NCBI RefSeq assembly: GCF_017876155.1
Contig: NZ_JAGINP010000031.1
Coordinates: 34,287 to 98,286 of the forward strand
From: Azospirillum rugosum
Lineage (GTDB): Bacteria; Pseudomonadota; Alphaproteobacteria; Azospirillales; Azospirillaceae
Direction: 5' to 3'
DNA: 64,000 bases
Shown here one piece after another: positions 42,099 to 54,100 of the stretch; within the stretch, counting starts at the first letter, position 1, and each line of letters opens with the position of its first letter. Under the pieces are notes generated by a model. That model did not search any database. It was given only the letters and a program-made list of their open reading frames with translations, and was not told the DNA's origin. Made by a program: the position numbers and the translations under genes.

Positions 42099-43199
42099 AT
42101 GTTCAGCAGAATCGCCGTCGCCAGCGGCCTCGCCCTGATGGCCGGACTTGCGCCGGCCCACGCCGACATCGCGATCGGGCTCGGCACCGCCACCACCGGC
42201 GCCGTCGCCGCGCTGGGCCAGCAGACCGTCTACGGCGCCCAGCTGGCGATCAAGGACATCAACGCCAAGGGCGGCGTCCTGGGCCAGCAGCTGGTGCTGA
42301 AGGTCGGCGACGACGCCTGCGACCCGCGCCAGGCGGTGGCGGTCGCCAACCGCTTCGTCACCGACAAGGTGGTCGCGGTGGACGGCCATCTCTGCTCCGG
42401 CTCGGCGATCCCGGCGTCGGAGGTGTATCACGAGGAGGGCGTCATCATGGTGACGCCGACCGCCACCAACCCGACGCTGACCGACCGCGGCTATGACACC
42501 GTGTTCCGCGTCTGCGGGCGCGACGACCAGCAGGGCGTGGTGTCCGGCCGCTTCCTGGCGGAGAAGTTCAAGGGCAAGAACATCGCGGTCATCGACGACA
42601 AGCAGTCCTACGGCAAGGGCCTGGCCGACGTCGTCGCCAAGACGCTGGAAGAGGCGGGCGTGAAGGTGGCCTACCGGACCTCCGTCACCGCGGGCGAGAA
42701 GGACTTCTCGGCGCTGATCTCCAACCTGAAGGACAAGGCCGTCGACGCCGTCTTCTACGGCGGCTACCACCCGGAACTCGGCCTGATCGTGCGCCAGTCG
42801 CGGGAGATGGGGCTGAAGGCCCAGTATGTGGCGGGCGACGGGCTGAACAACCCCGAATACTGGTCGATCACCGGCCCGGCGGGCGAAGGGACGCTGTTCA
42901 CCGACAGCGCCGCCGCCCTCAGCAACCCGGCGGCCCGCGCGCTGGTCGACAAGTTCAAGGAGGCCGGCCTGCCCGACCCCGGCAACTTCGCCTTCTACAG
43001 CTACGCCGCCGTCCAGGTGATCGCGGAGGGGCTGAAGAAGGCCGGCGCCACGGACGGCAAGAAGCTGTCCAACGCCCTGCACGGCGGCACCTTCGACACG
43101 GTCGTCGGCGAGATCCAGTTCGACAAGAAGGGCGATGTCACGAAGCCGCAGTACGTCCTGTACGAGTGGAAGGACGGTAAGTACGCCACCATGCAGTGA
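42099..43199 (+). CDS. Orphan branched-chain-type ABC binding protein (LivJ/LivK-like)
   Basis: 366-residue periplasmic binding protein of type I fold. Signal peptide MFSRIAVASGLALMAGLAP with cleavage near AHA-DIAIG. Mature sequence shows GVLGQQLVLKVGDDACDPRQAV, DGHLCSGSAIPASEVY and DDKQSYGKGLADVV, which are close to true leucine/isoleucine/valine receptors, with the cysteine pair of that group. GAAGGGAGAAC precedes the ATG. No permease or ATPase is adjacent, so it must use a transporter encoded elsewhere. Divergent from the FNR-type gene. Confidence 0.9.
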   Translation: MFSRIAVASGLALMAGLAPAHADIAIGLGTATTGAVAALGQQTVYGAQLAIKDINAKGGVLGQQLVLKVGDDACDPRQAVAVANRFVTDKVVAVDGHLCSGSAIPASEVYHEEGVIMVTPTATNPTLTDRGYDTVFRVCGRDDQQGVVSGRFLAEKFKGKNIAVIDDKQSYGKGLADVVAKTLEEAGVKVAYRTSVTAGEKDFSALISNLKDKAVDAVFYGGYHPELGLIVRQSREMGLKAQYVAGDGLNNPEYWSITGPAGEGTLFTDSAAALSNPAARALVDKFKEAGLPDPGNFAFYSYAAVQVIAEGLKKAGATDGKKLSNALHGGTFDTVVGEIQFDKKGDVTKPQYVLYEWKDGKYATMQ

Positions 43200-43214
43200 C
43201 GAAGTACAGACGCG

Positions 43215-44051
43215 TTACGGCGGGGCGAGCGCTTGGCGCATCGCCTCGGCCGTGGCGGCGTCGGCCGGGAAGAAGGCCTCGATGGCCAGTTCGGACAGGG
43301 TGACGTCCACCGCCGTGCCGAAGACGGTCGTCGTGCTGAAGAAGCTGAGCGTTCCGGAGTCGGTGCGCAGGCGCAAGGGAACGACCACGCCCTCATGCGG
43401 CGACGGCGCCTCGGCTCGGCTTTGTGGGTCCGGGGACGGGTAGGCCTTCAGCTCATCAAGCAGGGCGACCAGGGCCGGGTCGGCGCTGGCGTCGATCTGG
43501 CGCGCCAGCCGGTGCAGGATGTGCGCACGCCATTGCGCCAAATTCTCGATGCGCGGCGCCACGCCCGCGGGATGCAGGCTGAGGCGCAGCACGTTCACCG
43601 GCGGGCGGAGCAGGTCCGGCGCCGCGCCGGCGAGCAGCGGGGCGACCGCCCGGTTGGCGGCCACCAGGGTCCAGTGCCGGTCCACGGCCAGCGCCGGGTG
43701 CGGCTCGTGCCCGGCCAGCACGAGGTCCACGGCTTGGCGGGCCGCCTGCATCTCCGGATCGTCCAGCCGGTGTTCGGAAAAGACTGGCGCGAAGCCCGCG
43801 GCGACGAGCAGCGCGTTGCGGTCGCGCAGCGGGATGTCCAGCCGTTCCGACAGGTGGAGCAGCATGGTCCGGCTGGGCTGCGCGCGCCCCGTCTCCAGGA
43901 AGCTGACGTGCCGGGTGGAGACGTCGGCCTCGCAGGCGAGGTCGAGCTGGCTGAGGCCGCGCCGCTTCCGCCAGGCGCGCAGAAGTTCGCCGACCGGCTG
44001 GCGCGGCACGGTCCGGGGGATCGGCCGGAGCCGGGTGGCGCTTTGCAGCAT
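43215..44051 (-). CDS. XRE-family regulator with MmyB-like ligand domain
   Basis: 278 residues. Helix-turn-helix at about 20-80 (LLRAWRKRRGLSQLDLACEADVSTRHVSFLETGRAQPS) followed by the MmyB-like domain (HPALAVDRHWTLVAANRAVAPLL, LRLSLHPAGVAPRIENLAQWRAHILHRL) that can bind fatty-acid-like ligands. RBS GGGAGGA. Lies 99 bases downstream of the NTF2-like gene in the same direction; in many genomes such pairs are regulator and target, but here that is inference. Confidence 0.88.
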   Translation of the reverse strand: MLQSATRLRPIPRTVPRQPVGELLRAWRKRRGLSQLDLACEADVSTRHVSFLETGRAQPSRTMLLHLSERLDIPLRDRNALLVAAGFAPVFSEHRLDDPEMQAARQAVDLVLAGHEPHPALAVDRHWTLVAANRAVAPLLAGAAPDLLRPPVNVLRLSLHPAGVAPRIENLAQWRAHILHRLARQIDASADPALVALLDELKAYPSPDPQSRAEAPSPHEGVVVPLRLRTDSGTLSFFSTTTVFGTAVDVTLSELAIEAFFPADAATAEAMRQALAPP

Positions 44052-44150
44052 GGGTTGGTCCTCCCTTTGCGTTTCTTGTCCTGAGATCTGAGGGTAGCAG
44101 GCCCGGCGCGGCGGCGGTTGCCAAGGATGCCGGCGCGCCGGGCCGGAGGA

Positions 44151-44531
44151 TCAGGCAGCGGCTTGAAGCTGGTCCAGGAAGCCGGTGACCGAGCCGATCC
44201 GCCCGTCGGGGGCAAGCTGGACGAAATCGGTTCCGATCGCCAGGGGCTCGGCGTCCACCGGCCCAAGCGACCAGGAGAAGCGCACCCGGTCGCCGTGCCC
44301 GTCCGGCGTGCCGTGCAGCGCGAAGCGGAAGCCCGGGAAGCGCTCCTGGACGGCGGCGATCATCGCGTCGATCTCCGCGTGGCCGGCCCCCTGCATCATC
44401 GGGTCGACGTAGCGGGCGTCCTCGGCCCATCCCTGCACGATCATGGCGCGGCGGCGGTCCGGGTCGCGCTCGTTCCAGGCGGCGAGGTACTGGTGGGCGG
44501 TCCGGCCGGCCTGTTCGGTGGCGTTGGTCAT
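44151..44531 (-). CDS. NTF2/SnoaL-like protein
   Basis: 126 residues, cone-shaped NTF2-like fold: QYLAAWNERDPDRRRAMIVQGWAEDARYVDPMM, GHAEIDAMIAAVQERFPGFRF, and IGTDFVQLAPDGRIGSVTGFLD. Members are isomerases, hydrolases or binding proteins for small hydrophobic ligands; the active residues cannot be assigned. RBS GAGGGAG. Same strand as the XRE gene. Confidence 0.83.
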   Translation of the reverse strand: MTNATEQAGRTAHQYLAAWNERDPDRRRAMIVQGWAEDARYVDPMMQGAGHAEIDAMIAAVQERFPGFRFALHGTPDGHGDRVRFSWSLGPVDAEPLAIGTDFVQLAPDGRIGSVTGFLDQLQAAA

Positions 44532-44959
44532 GGGTGTCTCCCTCTTGGCTTTACAGTGGTCCGGCATTGACCGGATGGCCACAGCATCGCCGTCCCGCGG
44601 CCGAGGCGCGATTACGCGTGAGGTAATGAACGCCCGGCGGATAGCGCGTGCAGGCGCCGACGCATCGATCGCGCTTAAGTTGCCGACCGTCTGAGATGGT
44701 ATACGACCATTCTCCGGCTTCTCGGGCCTTGGTGGTATTGCCGCCACGAAAGGTGATTGATATCCAGAGATGGAATGGCCAACTCAATCCTTGGCCTTCA
44801 GTCCCGTATGGCTTTCCGATTCTGCAAGCGTCTTCATCGGGGATTTGCGCGGGGTTTTACGGCGGAAATTCCGCCGCATTTCGGCGGGCGAGCGCAGATC
44901 GACCTTCAGACCAGGGAGCCTTTTTTTGTCCCATTGCCTTTCCAAGCCTTCGGGATGTC
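44532..44959. other. 428-base divergent control region before the phytochrome gene
   Basis: No gene with a ribosome site was seen. It holds two inverted repeats, ATTAC-N7-GTAAT (44611-44627) and ATGGT-N5-ACCAT (44696-44710), and a less GC-rich stretch towards 44960. No confident -35/-10 pair. Confidence 0.5.
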
Positions 44960-47281
44960 ATGGCGACTGACGATCTTGATCTCAATGCGTGCAGTCGGGA
45001 GCCGATCCACATCCCCGGCAGCATCCAGCCCCATGGCCTGCTGCTGGCCCTGTCCGACGATGCCGCCGGAGCGGCCTTCACGCTGACGCAGGCGAGCGCC
45101 AACGCCGGCCCCGCCCTGCGGGTGGCGGTGGAGGATGCGCTCGGGCGGCCGGTGGAGGAGGTGGTCCGCCCGGAGCTTGCCGGGCCCCTGGCCGATTTCC
45201 TGGGCAAGCGTTCGTTCCCCAACCGGCCCGTGCCGGTCGGCCTGACGGCGCTGCCGTCCGTCGGCATGGTCCAGATCCTCGCCCACGCCGCCGAGGATGG
45301 CGCGGTCGTCGTCGAGCTGGAACGGCTGACCGACGAGGCGAACAGCCGGCTCGACCACGTCTACCCGCGGATGCGCGAAACCATCGAGCGGCTGGACGCG
45401 CTGAACGCGCCGGCGGACATCCTGGCCTGCGCCGCGCAGGAGGTGCGCGCGCTGACCGGCTTCGACCGCGTGCTGGTCTACCGGTTCGACGCCGACTGGC
45501 ACGGCACGGTGGTGGCGGAGGACGGCAACGGGCGTCTGCCCTCCTACCTGGACCTGCGTTTCCCCGCCACGGACATCCCCGTCCAGGCGCGCGAGCTGTA
45601 CCGGCTGAACCGGCAGCGCCTGATCCCCGATTCCGGCTACGCGCCGGTGCCGATCCTGCCGGCGCTGAACCCGGGCACCGGCCGGCCGCTGGACCTCAGC
45701 TTCTCCGTGCTGCGCAGCGTATCGCCGGTCCATGTCGAGTATATGCGGAACATGGAGACCGCTTCCTCCATGTCCGTGTCGATCCTGCTGCACGGCCGCC
45801 TGTGGGGCCTGATCTCCTGCCACCACAAGGACCCGTTCCAGGTGTCCTACGCGCTGCGGTCGGCCTGCGACCTGATCGCCCAGATCCTGTCGGTGCGCAT
45901 CGCCGCGGTGGAGGACCGCCGCGACGCCGAGCACCGCATCGCGCTGAAGGCCATCCAGGCGCGGCTGCTCGCCGCCATGGCCCAGGCGGATCCGTTCATC
46001 GCCGGCCTGACCGAGGCGCCCGACGACCTGCTGCGCTTCGCCGCCGCCACCGGCGCCGCCGTGGTGTTCGAGCAGACCTGCACGCTGGTCGGCGAGACGC
46101 CGACCGTCCGGGAGGTGATGGGGCTCGTCTCCTGGCTGGCCGAGCAGGGCGAGCCGGAGCAGTTCGAGACCGACAGCCTGTCGGCGCTCCACCCGCCGGC
46201 CGCGGCCTTCGAGGACAAGGCGGCGGGCCTGCTGGCCATCGCCGTGTCGAAGCTGCACGCCAGCTACATCCTGTGGTTTCGGCCGGAGGTCGTGCGCACC
46301 GTCCGCTGGGGCGGCGACCCCCGCAAGCCCGAAAGGCACGAGCCGGGCGCCACCCGCCTGCACCCCCGCACCTCCTTCGAGGCGTGGAAGGAAACGGTGC
46401 GCCACCGCGCGCTGCCCTGGACCCTGGCGGAGCGCGAGACGGCCGCGGAGCTGCGCCACGCCATCATCGGCATCGTTCTGCGCAAGGCGGAGGAGCTGGC
46501 GGCGCTGTCCCGCGAACTCGCCCGGTCCAACAAGGAGCTGGAGTCCTTCTCCTACTCCGTCTCGCACGACCTGCGCGCGCCCTTCCGCCACATCGTCGGC
46601 TACGCCGAGCTGTTGCAGGAACTGGAGTCCGATCATCTCAGCGCGACCGGCCGCCGCTACCTGGACACCATCGTGGACGCCGCCAACACGGCGGGCTCGC
46701 TGGTGGACAACCTGCTGCACTTCTCGCAGATGGGGCGGAGCGAACTGACGCCCGTGTCCATCGACATGGGCCAGCTGGTCGGCGAGGTGCGGGAGACGCT
46801 GGCCCCGGAAGCGGTGGGGCGGGCGATCGACTGGAACGTCGGGCCGCTGCCGACGGTGCGGGGCGACCCCACCATGATGCGGCTGGTCCTGCAAAATCTT
46901 TTGTCAAACGCGATCAAATACACGCGAGGACGGGAACCCGCGCGCATCGCCGTGGGTTGCGAGGACCGGCCGAAGGAGACGCTGTTCTACGTGCGGGACA
47001 ATGGCGTCGGCTTCAACCAGGCGTACGTGAAGAAGCTGTTCGGCGTGTTCCAGCGGCTTCACCGCAACGAGGAGTTCGAAGGAATCGGCATCGGGCTGGC
47101 CAACGTGCGCCGCGCCGTCGACCGGCATGGCGGCCAGACCTGGGCCGAAGGGCGCCTGGACGAGGGCGCCGCGTTCTTCTTCACGCTGCCCAAGGCCGAC
47201 CCGACCAAATCGGAATCTGCCAAACCGGAATCCGGCAAACCGGATCGCGCCAAACCGGAGTTGCGAGACCCGAATGAGTGA
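44960..47281 (+). CDS. bphP: Bacteriophytochrome histidine kinase
   Basis: 773-residue red/far-red photoreceptor. Order: PAS (about 1-110) with biliverdin-binding Cys11 in LNACSREPIHIPGSIQPHG, GAF (about 130-310) with LRFPATDIPVQARELY, and SVSPVHVEYMRNM, PHY (about 320-500), then HisKA with SVSHDLRAPFRHIVGY (phosphorylated His) and HATPase (NLLSNAIKYT, GIGIGLANVRRAVDRHGG). Chromophore would be biliverdin; no heme oxygenase gene is seen. The C-terminal tail is a repetitive Lys/Pro/Ser/Glu run. ATG at 44960 starts directly before the canonical N-terminus although its RBS is weak. Overlaps the response regulator gene by 8 bases. Confidence 0.93.
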   Translation: MATDDLDLNACSREPIHIPGSIQPHGLLLALSDDAAGAAFTLTQASANAGPALRVAVEDALGRPVEEVVRPELAGPLADFLGKRSFPNRPVPVGLTALPSVGMVQILAHAAEDGAVVVELERLTDEANSRLDHVYPRMRETIERLDALNAPADILACAAQEVRALTGFDRVLVYRFDADWHGTVVAEDGNGRLPSYLDLRFPATDIPVQARELYRLNRQRLIPDSGYAPVPILPALNPGTGRPLDLSFSVLRSVSPVHVEYMRNMETASSMSVSILLHGRLWGLISCHHKDPFQVSYALRSACDLIAQILSVRIAAVEDRRDAEHRIALKAIQARLLAAMAQADPFIAGLTEAPDDLLRFAAATGAAVVFEQTCTLVGETPTVREVMGLVSWLAEQGEPEQFETDSLSALHPPAAAFEDKAAGLLAIAVSKLHASYILWFRPEVVRTVRWGGDPRKPERHEPGATRLHPRTSFEAWKETVRHRALPWTLAERETAAELRHAIIGIVLRKAEELAALSRELARSNKELESFSYSVSHDLRAPFRHIVGYAELLQELESDHLSATGRRYLDTIVDAANTAGSLVDNLLHFSQMGRSELTPVSIDMGQLVGEVRETLAPEAVGRAIDWNVGPLPTVRGDPTMMRLVLQNLLSNAIKYTRGREPARIAVGCEDRPKETLFYVRDNGVGFNQAYVKKLFGVFQRLHRNEEFEGIGIGLANVRRAVDRHGGQTWAEGRLDEGAAFFFTLPKADPTKSESAKPESGKPDRAKPELRDPNE

Positions 47282-47753
47282 CCTGAAGCCCATCCTGCTG
47301 GTCGAAGACAACCCGCGGGACCTGGAACTGACGCTGGCGGCGCTGGAAAAATGCCAGCTCGCCAACGACGTCATCGTGGCCCGCGACGGGGAGGAGGCGC
47401 TGGCCCTGCTGACCCGCCGCGACCCGGAGACGGGCAAGCCGACCATGCTGCCGGCCGTGGTGCTGCTCGACCTCAAGCTGCCGAAGGTCGACGGGCTGGA
47501 GGTGCTGGAGCGGGTGAAGGGCGACCCGGAAACCCGCCATGTGCCCGTCGTCATGCTGACGGCGTCGCGCGAGGAAAGCGACCTCGTGCGCAGCTACAAG
47601 GCGGGCGTCAACGCCTTCGTCGTGAAGCCCGTGGACTTCAAGGCCTTCTTCGAGGCGATCCGCGACCTGGGCGCCTTCTGGGCCATCCTGAACGAGCCGC
47701 CGGTCGGCTGCCACCGGCGGGGCGCCTCCGGCGCGGCGGGGAAGGGCGGCTGA
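47274..47753 (+). CDS. Single-domain response regulator (Rcp1-like)
   Basis: 159 residues: one receiver domain with acidic pocket LLVEDNPRD, phosphoacceptor Asp in VVLLDLKLPKVDG, Thr in VVMLTAS and Lys in AFVVKPVDF. No output domain; a basic, Gly/Ala-rich tail follows (HRRGASGAAGKGG). The overlap with the phytochrome gene makes it the obvious phosphotransfer partner, as Rcp1 is for Cph1. Five bases separate it from the hybrid kinase. Confidence 0.92.
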   Translation: MSDLKPILLVEDNPRDLELTLAALEKCQLANDVIVARDGEEALALLTRRDPETGKPTMLPAVVLLDLKLPKVDGLEVLERVKGDPETRHVPVVMLTASREESDLVRSYKAGVNAFVVKPVDFKAFFEAIRDLGAFWAILNEPPVGCHRRGASGAAGKGG

Positions 47754-47758
47754 CGGGC

Positions 47759-50647
<2,889 letters not shown>

Positions 50648-51182
50648 GGCGCCGGCTCTCCCGGCACGCCAAGCGCCGGCCGCATCATGCGGGGCGTCAC
50701 ACAAAATTCATGCGCCTGATGTTCGAGAAAAATGCACCACCCTTGCGGGTGCAACGCACCGTCGCGTGTCAAAAAGCCGTGTCACGGCAGCCACATGGCA
50801 AGAATGCTGCGATGAACGCTGGAACAGTCGCGCCGCTTCGTCAGAAAAACGGCAAGAGCGTGCGTTTATGGTTGTGTTGTTCCGGGCGCTATACACGTTG
50901 GCTTCGGTGCCGTTTCAGCATCTTGCGACAAAATGCGACGAAAAGAGACGAATTGTAGAGCAACGCTGATGCAGGTTCGCGCATTAATTTCATTGGATTT
51001 TATACATTCCCTGGTAACTTCGTAACGATACGAATGGTGTAGCCCCTACGCGATTTTCGGGTCCAGGCCGGACGGTAATCGCCGTCTCCACGGATCGGGG
51101 ATGAAGCGGGCCGCCCGTTCGGACCGTGCCATGCGCCGGATTGGCGACGGCATGAAAGAAAATTGCAGGGGATGGTCGGATT
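50648..51182. other. 535-base, partly AT-rich spacer before the giant adhesin gene
   Basis: No gene was found. About 50690-51040 is clearly less GC-rich than the surroundings and includes ATTAATTTCATTGG and TTTTATACATTCC, where a promoter for the downstream gene is likely (TATACA as -10). CACCC-TTGC-GGGTG is a minor hairpin. Confidence 0.5.
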
Positions 51183-54100
51183 ATGGCTGAGTCGCGCTCG
51201 ACCGGTGGGAAGAACAGCTCCCGTAACGCCGCCGACCGGCGGAAGTCGACGCCGCCTTCCTCCAAGCATTCCCTTCGGCTGGCCCTGGAGCCACGGATGG
51301 TGTTTGACGCCTCTGTCGCGGCAACGGCCGCCGACGTCGTCGACCACAGCCACGACTCCTTGGCCGATCCCGCCTCCACCGCCGCCAAGGCGGGGCAAGC
51401 GCAGGACGCGGCCAAGGCTGTGGGCGCGACGGAACCGGCGGGCGATCAGGCCCCCGCGCGCGAGCCCGGCGCGGACCATGCGGCTCCGGCCGGGTCCGAC
51501 CTCCCGGTGCCGGCGGCCGGCGCTGCCCCCGCGAAGGACGACTCGGCGCAGCCGGCCAACGCCTCGACCGGCATTCTGCAACTTGTGTTTGTCGATCCGC
51601 GGACGCCGGGGGCGGCGGAGGCGGTCGCCGGTCTCGGCGCCGGCACGCGGGTCGTCACCCTCGACAGCGGCCGCGACGGCATCCAGCAGATCAGCGAGGC
51701 GCTGTCCGGCACCAGCGGCCTGCAATCCATCCACATCCTGTCGCACGGCGACGGGGGCGGCCTGCCCGTCGGCCGCGACACCCTGACCACCACGTCCCTG
51801 ACCGGCCGGGCGGACGAGGTGGCGTCCTGGCGCGACCATCTGGCCGATGGCGCCACCATCGAGCTCCACGGCGTCGACCCCGCCTCCGGCGGCCAGCGCC
51901 TGGCCGGGACGCTCGCCGACCTGACGGGCAGCAAGGTCACTGCCACCGACGACCTGACGGTGCCCGATGCCGACAAGGCGGATGCCGGCGGGGCCGATTC
52001 CGTCACGGCCGCCGACCGCCGCATCGTCGTCATCGACGCCCGGGTGGAGAATCCGGAGGTCCTGCTGGGCGACCTGCCGTCGGACGTGGAGACGGTCGTC
52101 ATCGGTGTCAACGACGATCCCATCGCCCGCATCCAGCAAGCCCTGGCCGGCGGCCATGTGGCGTCGCTGCAGATCGTCGCGCACGGCGAGGCGGGCAGCG
52201 TCACGCTCGGCCGCGACACGCTGACCGCGGCCAGCCTGGAGGGCGCCACCGCCGACGCGATCGCCGCCTGGAAGGCCTCCTTCACCGAGGGCGCCGACAT
52301 CCTGCTGCTCGGCTGCGACGTCGGGCAGGGCGGCGCCGGAACCGCCTTCATGGCGCGGCTCGCCGGCCTGACCGGGACGGACGTCGCCGCGTCCGACGAC
52401 GCGACGGGCTCCGCCGCGCTGGGCGGCGACTGGACGCTGGAGGTCAGCACCGGCCCGGTCGAGTCGCGCATCGCCCTGTCCGCCACCGCGGAGGCCGCCT
52501 GGCAGCACCTGCTGGCGCCGCCGACCATCACGTCGCCGGCCGGCGGCGACACCATCGCGGTGATCGAGCCGAGCGTGCTGAACGTCGCGGGCGCCGAGCA
52601 GGCTTCGCTCGGCGGCTGGACGGTGACCGACCTGGAAGGCGGCACCCTGACCGTCACGGTCAGCCTGCCTAGCACGACGGTCGGCCATCTCGACGACACC
52701 GCCCCGCCCGGAAACAAGGGCGTCTCGTTCCTGAGCTTCAACGGCACCGCGGCCGATGCCAACATCTGGCTGGCGGGCCTGCGCTTCGTGGCTGCCGACA
52801 CCGAACTCGGCAACACGGCGGCGTCCACGACCATCACCATCACGGTGATCGACGGCGACCCGTCCCCGGGCCCCTACACCGTCACCAAGACCATCGCGGT
52901 CACCGTCTCCCCCTCCAACGACCCGACCGTCCTGACCACGTCCCAGGTGACGGTGACGGAGGGCGGCAACGTCGAGATCACCGCCGGGAACCTGACCGTC
53001 GCCGACCCGGAGGTCACCGCCGGCACCCAGTCGAACACCCAGCTGGTCTACCGGCTGGAGGCGCTGCCGGCCTACGGCACGCTGACGCTGGGCGGCCAGC
53101 TGCTCGGCGTCGGGTCGATCTTCACGCAGGACGACGTCGTCAACCACCGGCTGGTCTACGTTCACAAGGCGACCGGCGCCGACCAGAACACGGCCGACAG
53201 CTTCCAGGTGTCGGTCAACGATGGTGCCACTCCGCAGTCCTATTCGTCGGCCCACATCAGCACCGTGAACATCGCGGTCACCCCGGTGAACCAGGCGCCG
53301 GTGCTGACCACGGCCGGCGGCAACGTGTACGAGGGCGTGCCGGCCAGCGCCCCGGAATCCTCCATCGGCAACTTCATCGTCGCCAACGCCGGCGGCGATC
53401 CGGGCGACACGCTGACCATCCAGCTCAGCTCCCTGCCGCAGCACGGCTCGCTGATCTTCACCGGCACGCTGACCATCAACGGCGTCACGCGGACGCTGAC
53501 CAACCAGAACCTGGCAACCTACGTCATCCCGGGCGGAACGACGCTCGACCTCGGCAGCGACACGGTGCTGATCGCGCAGGACCAGCTGTCCGGCCTGCAT
53601 TACGCCCACGACGGGACGGAGCCGACCGTCGCGCCGACCGACAGCTTCAACGTCGTGATCAAGGACGCCGGCGGCGGCACCGGGGTTTCGGCCAGCCTCT
53701 CCCAGGCGATCACGCTGACCATCCGGCCGGTCAACGACGACCCGACCTGGGTCGAGAGCAGCACCCGGACGGCCACGGTCACCGCCGGCGGCGCCGACGG
53801 CAACCTGCTGACGGGCGGCGACAATTTCCGCGTCACGCTGACCACCGCCATGATGAACGTGACGGACAGCGACAGCCCGCCGTCCTCCATCACCTTCGCC
53901 GTGGTGGACAGCCCCAGCTATGGGCGCATCCTGCGCAACGGCGCCGTGGTGGAATCCGGCGGCACCTTCAGCCTGCAGGACGTGATCGACGGCCGGGTCG
54001 TCTATCTCCAGACCGCGGTCAACATGGCCGGGACGCTGGGCAGCGACGATTTCACCTTCGCGGTGTCGGACAACGCCATGGCGCTGCGCTGGAACGCCGA

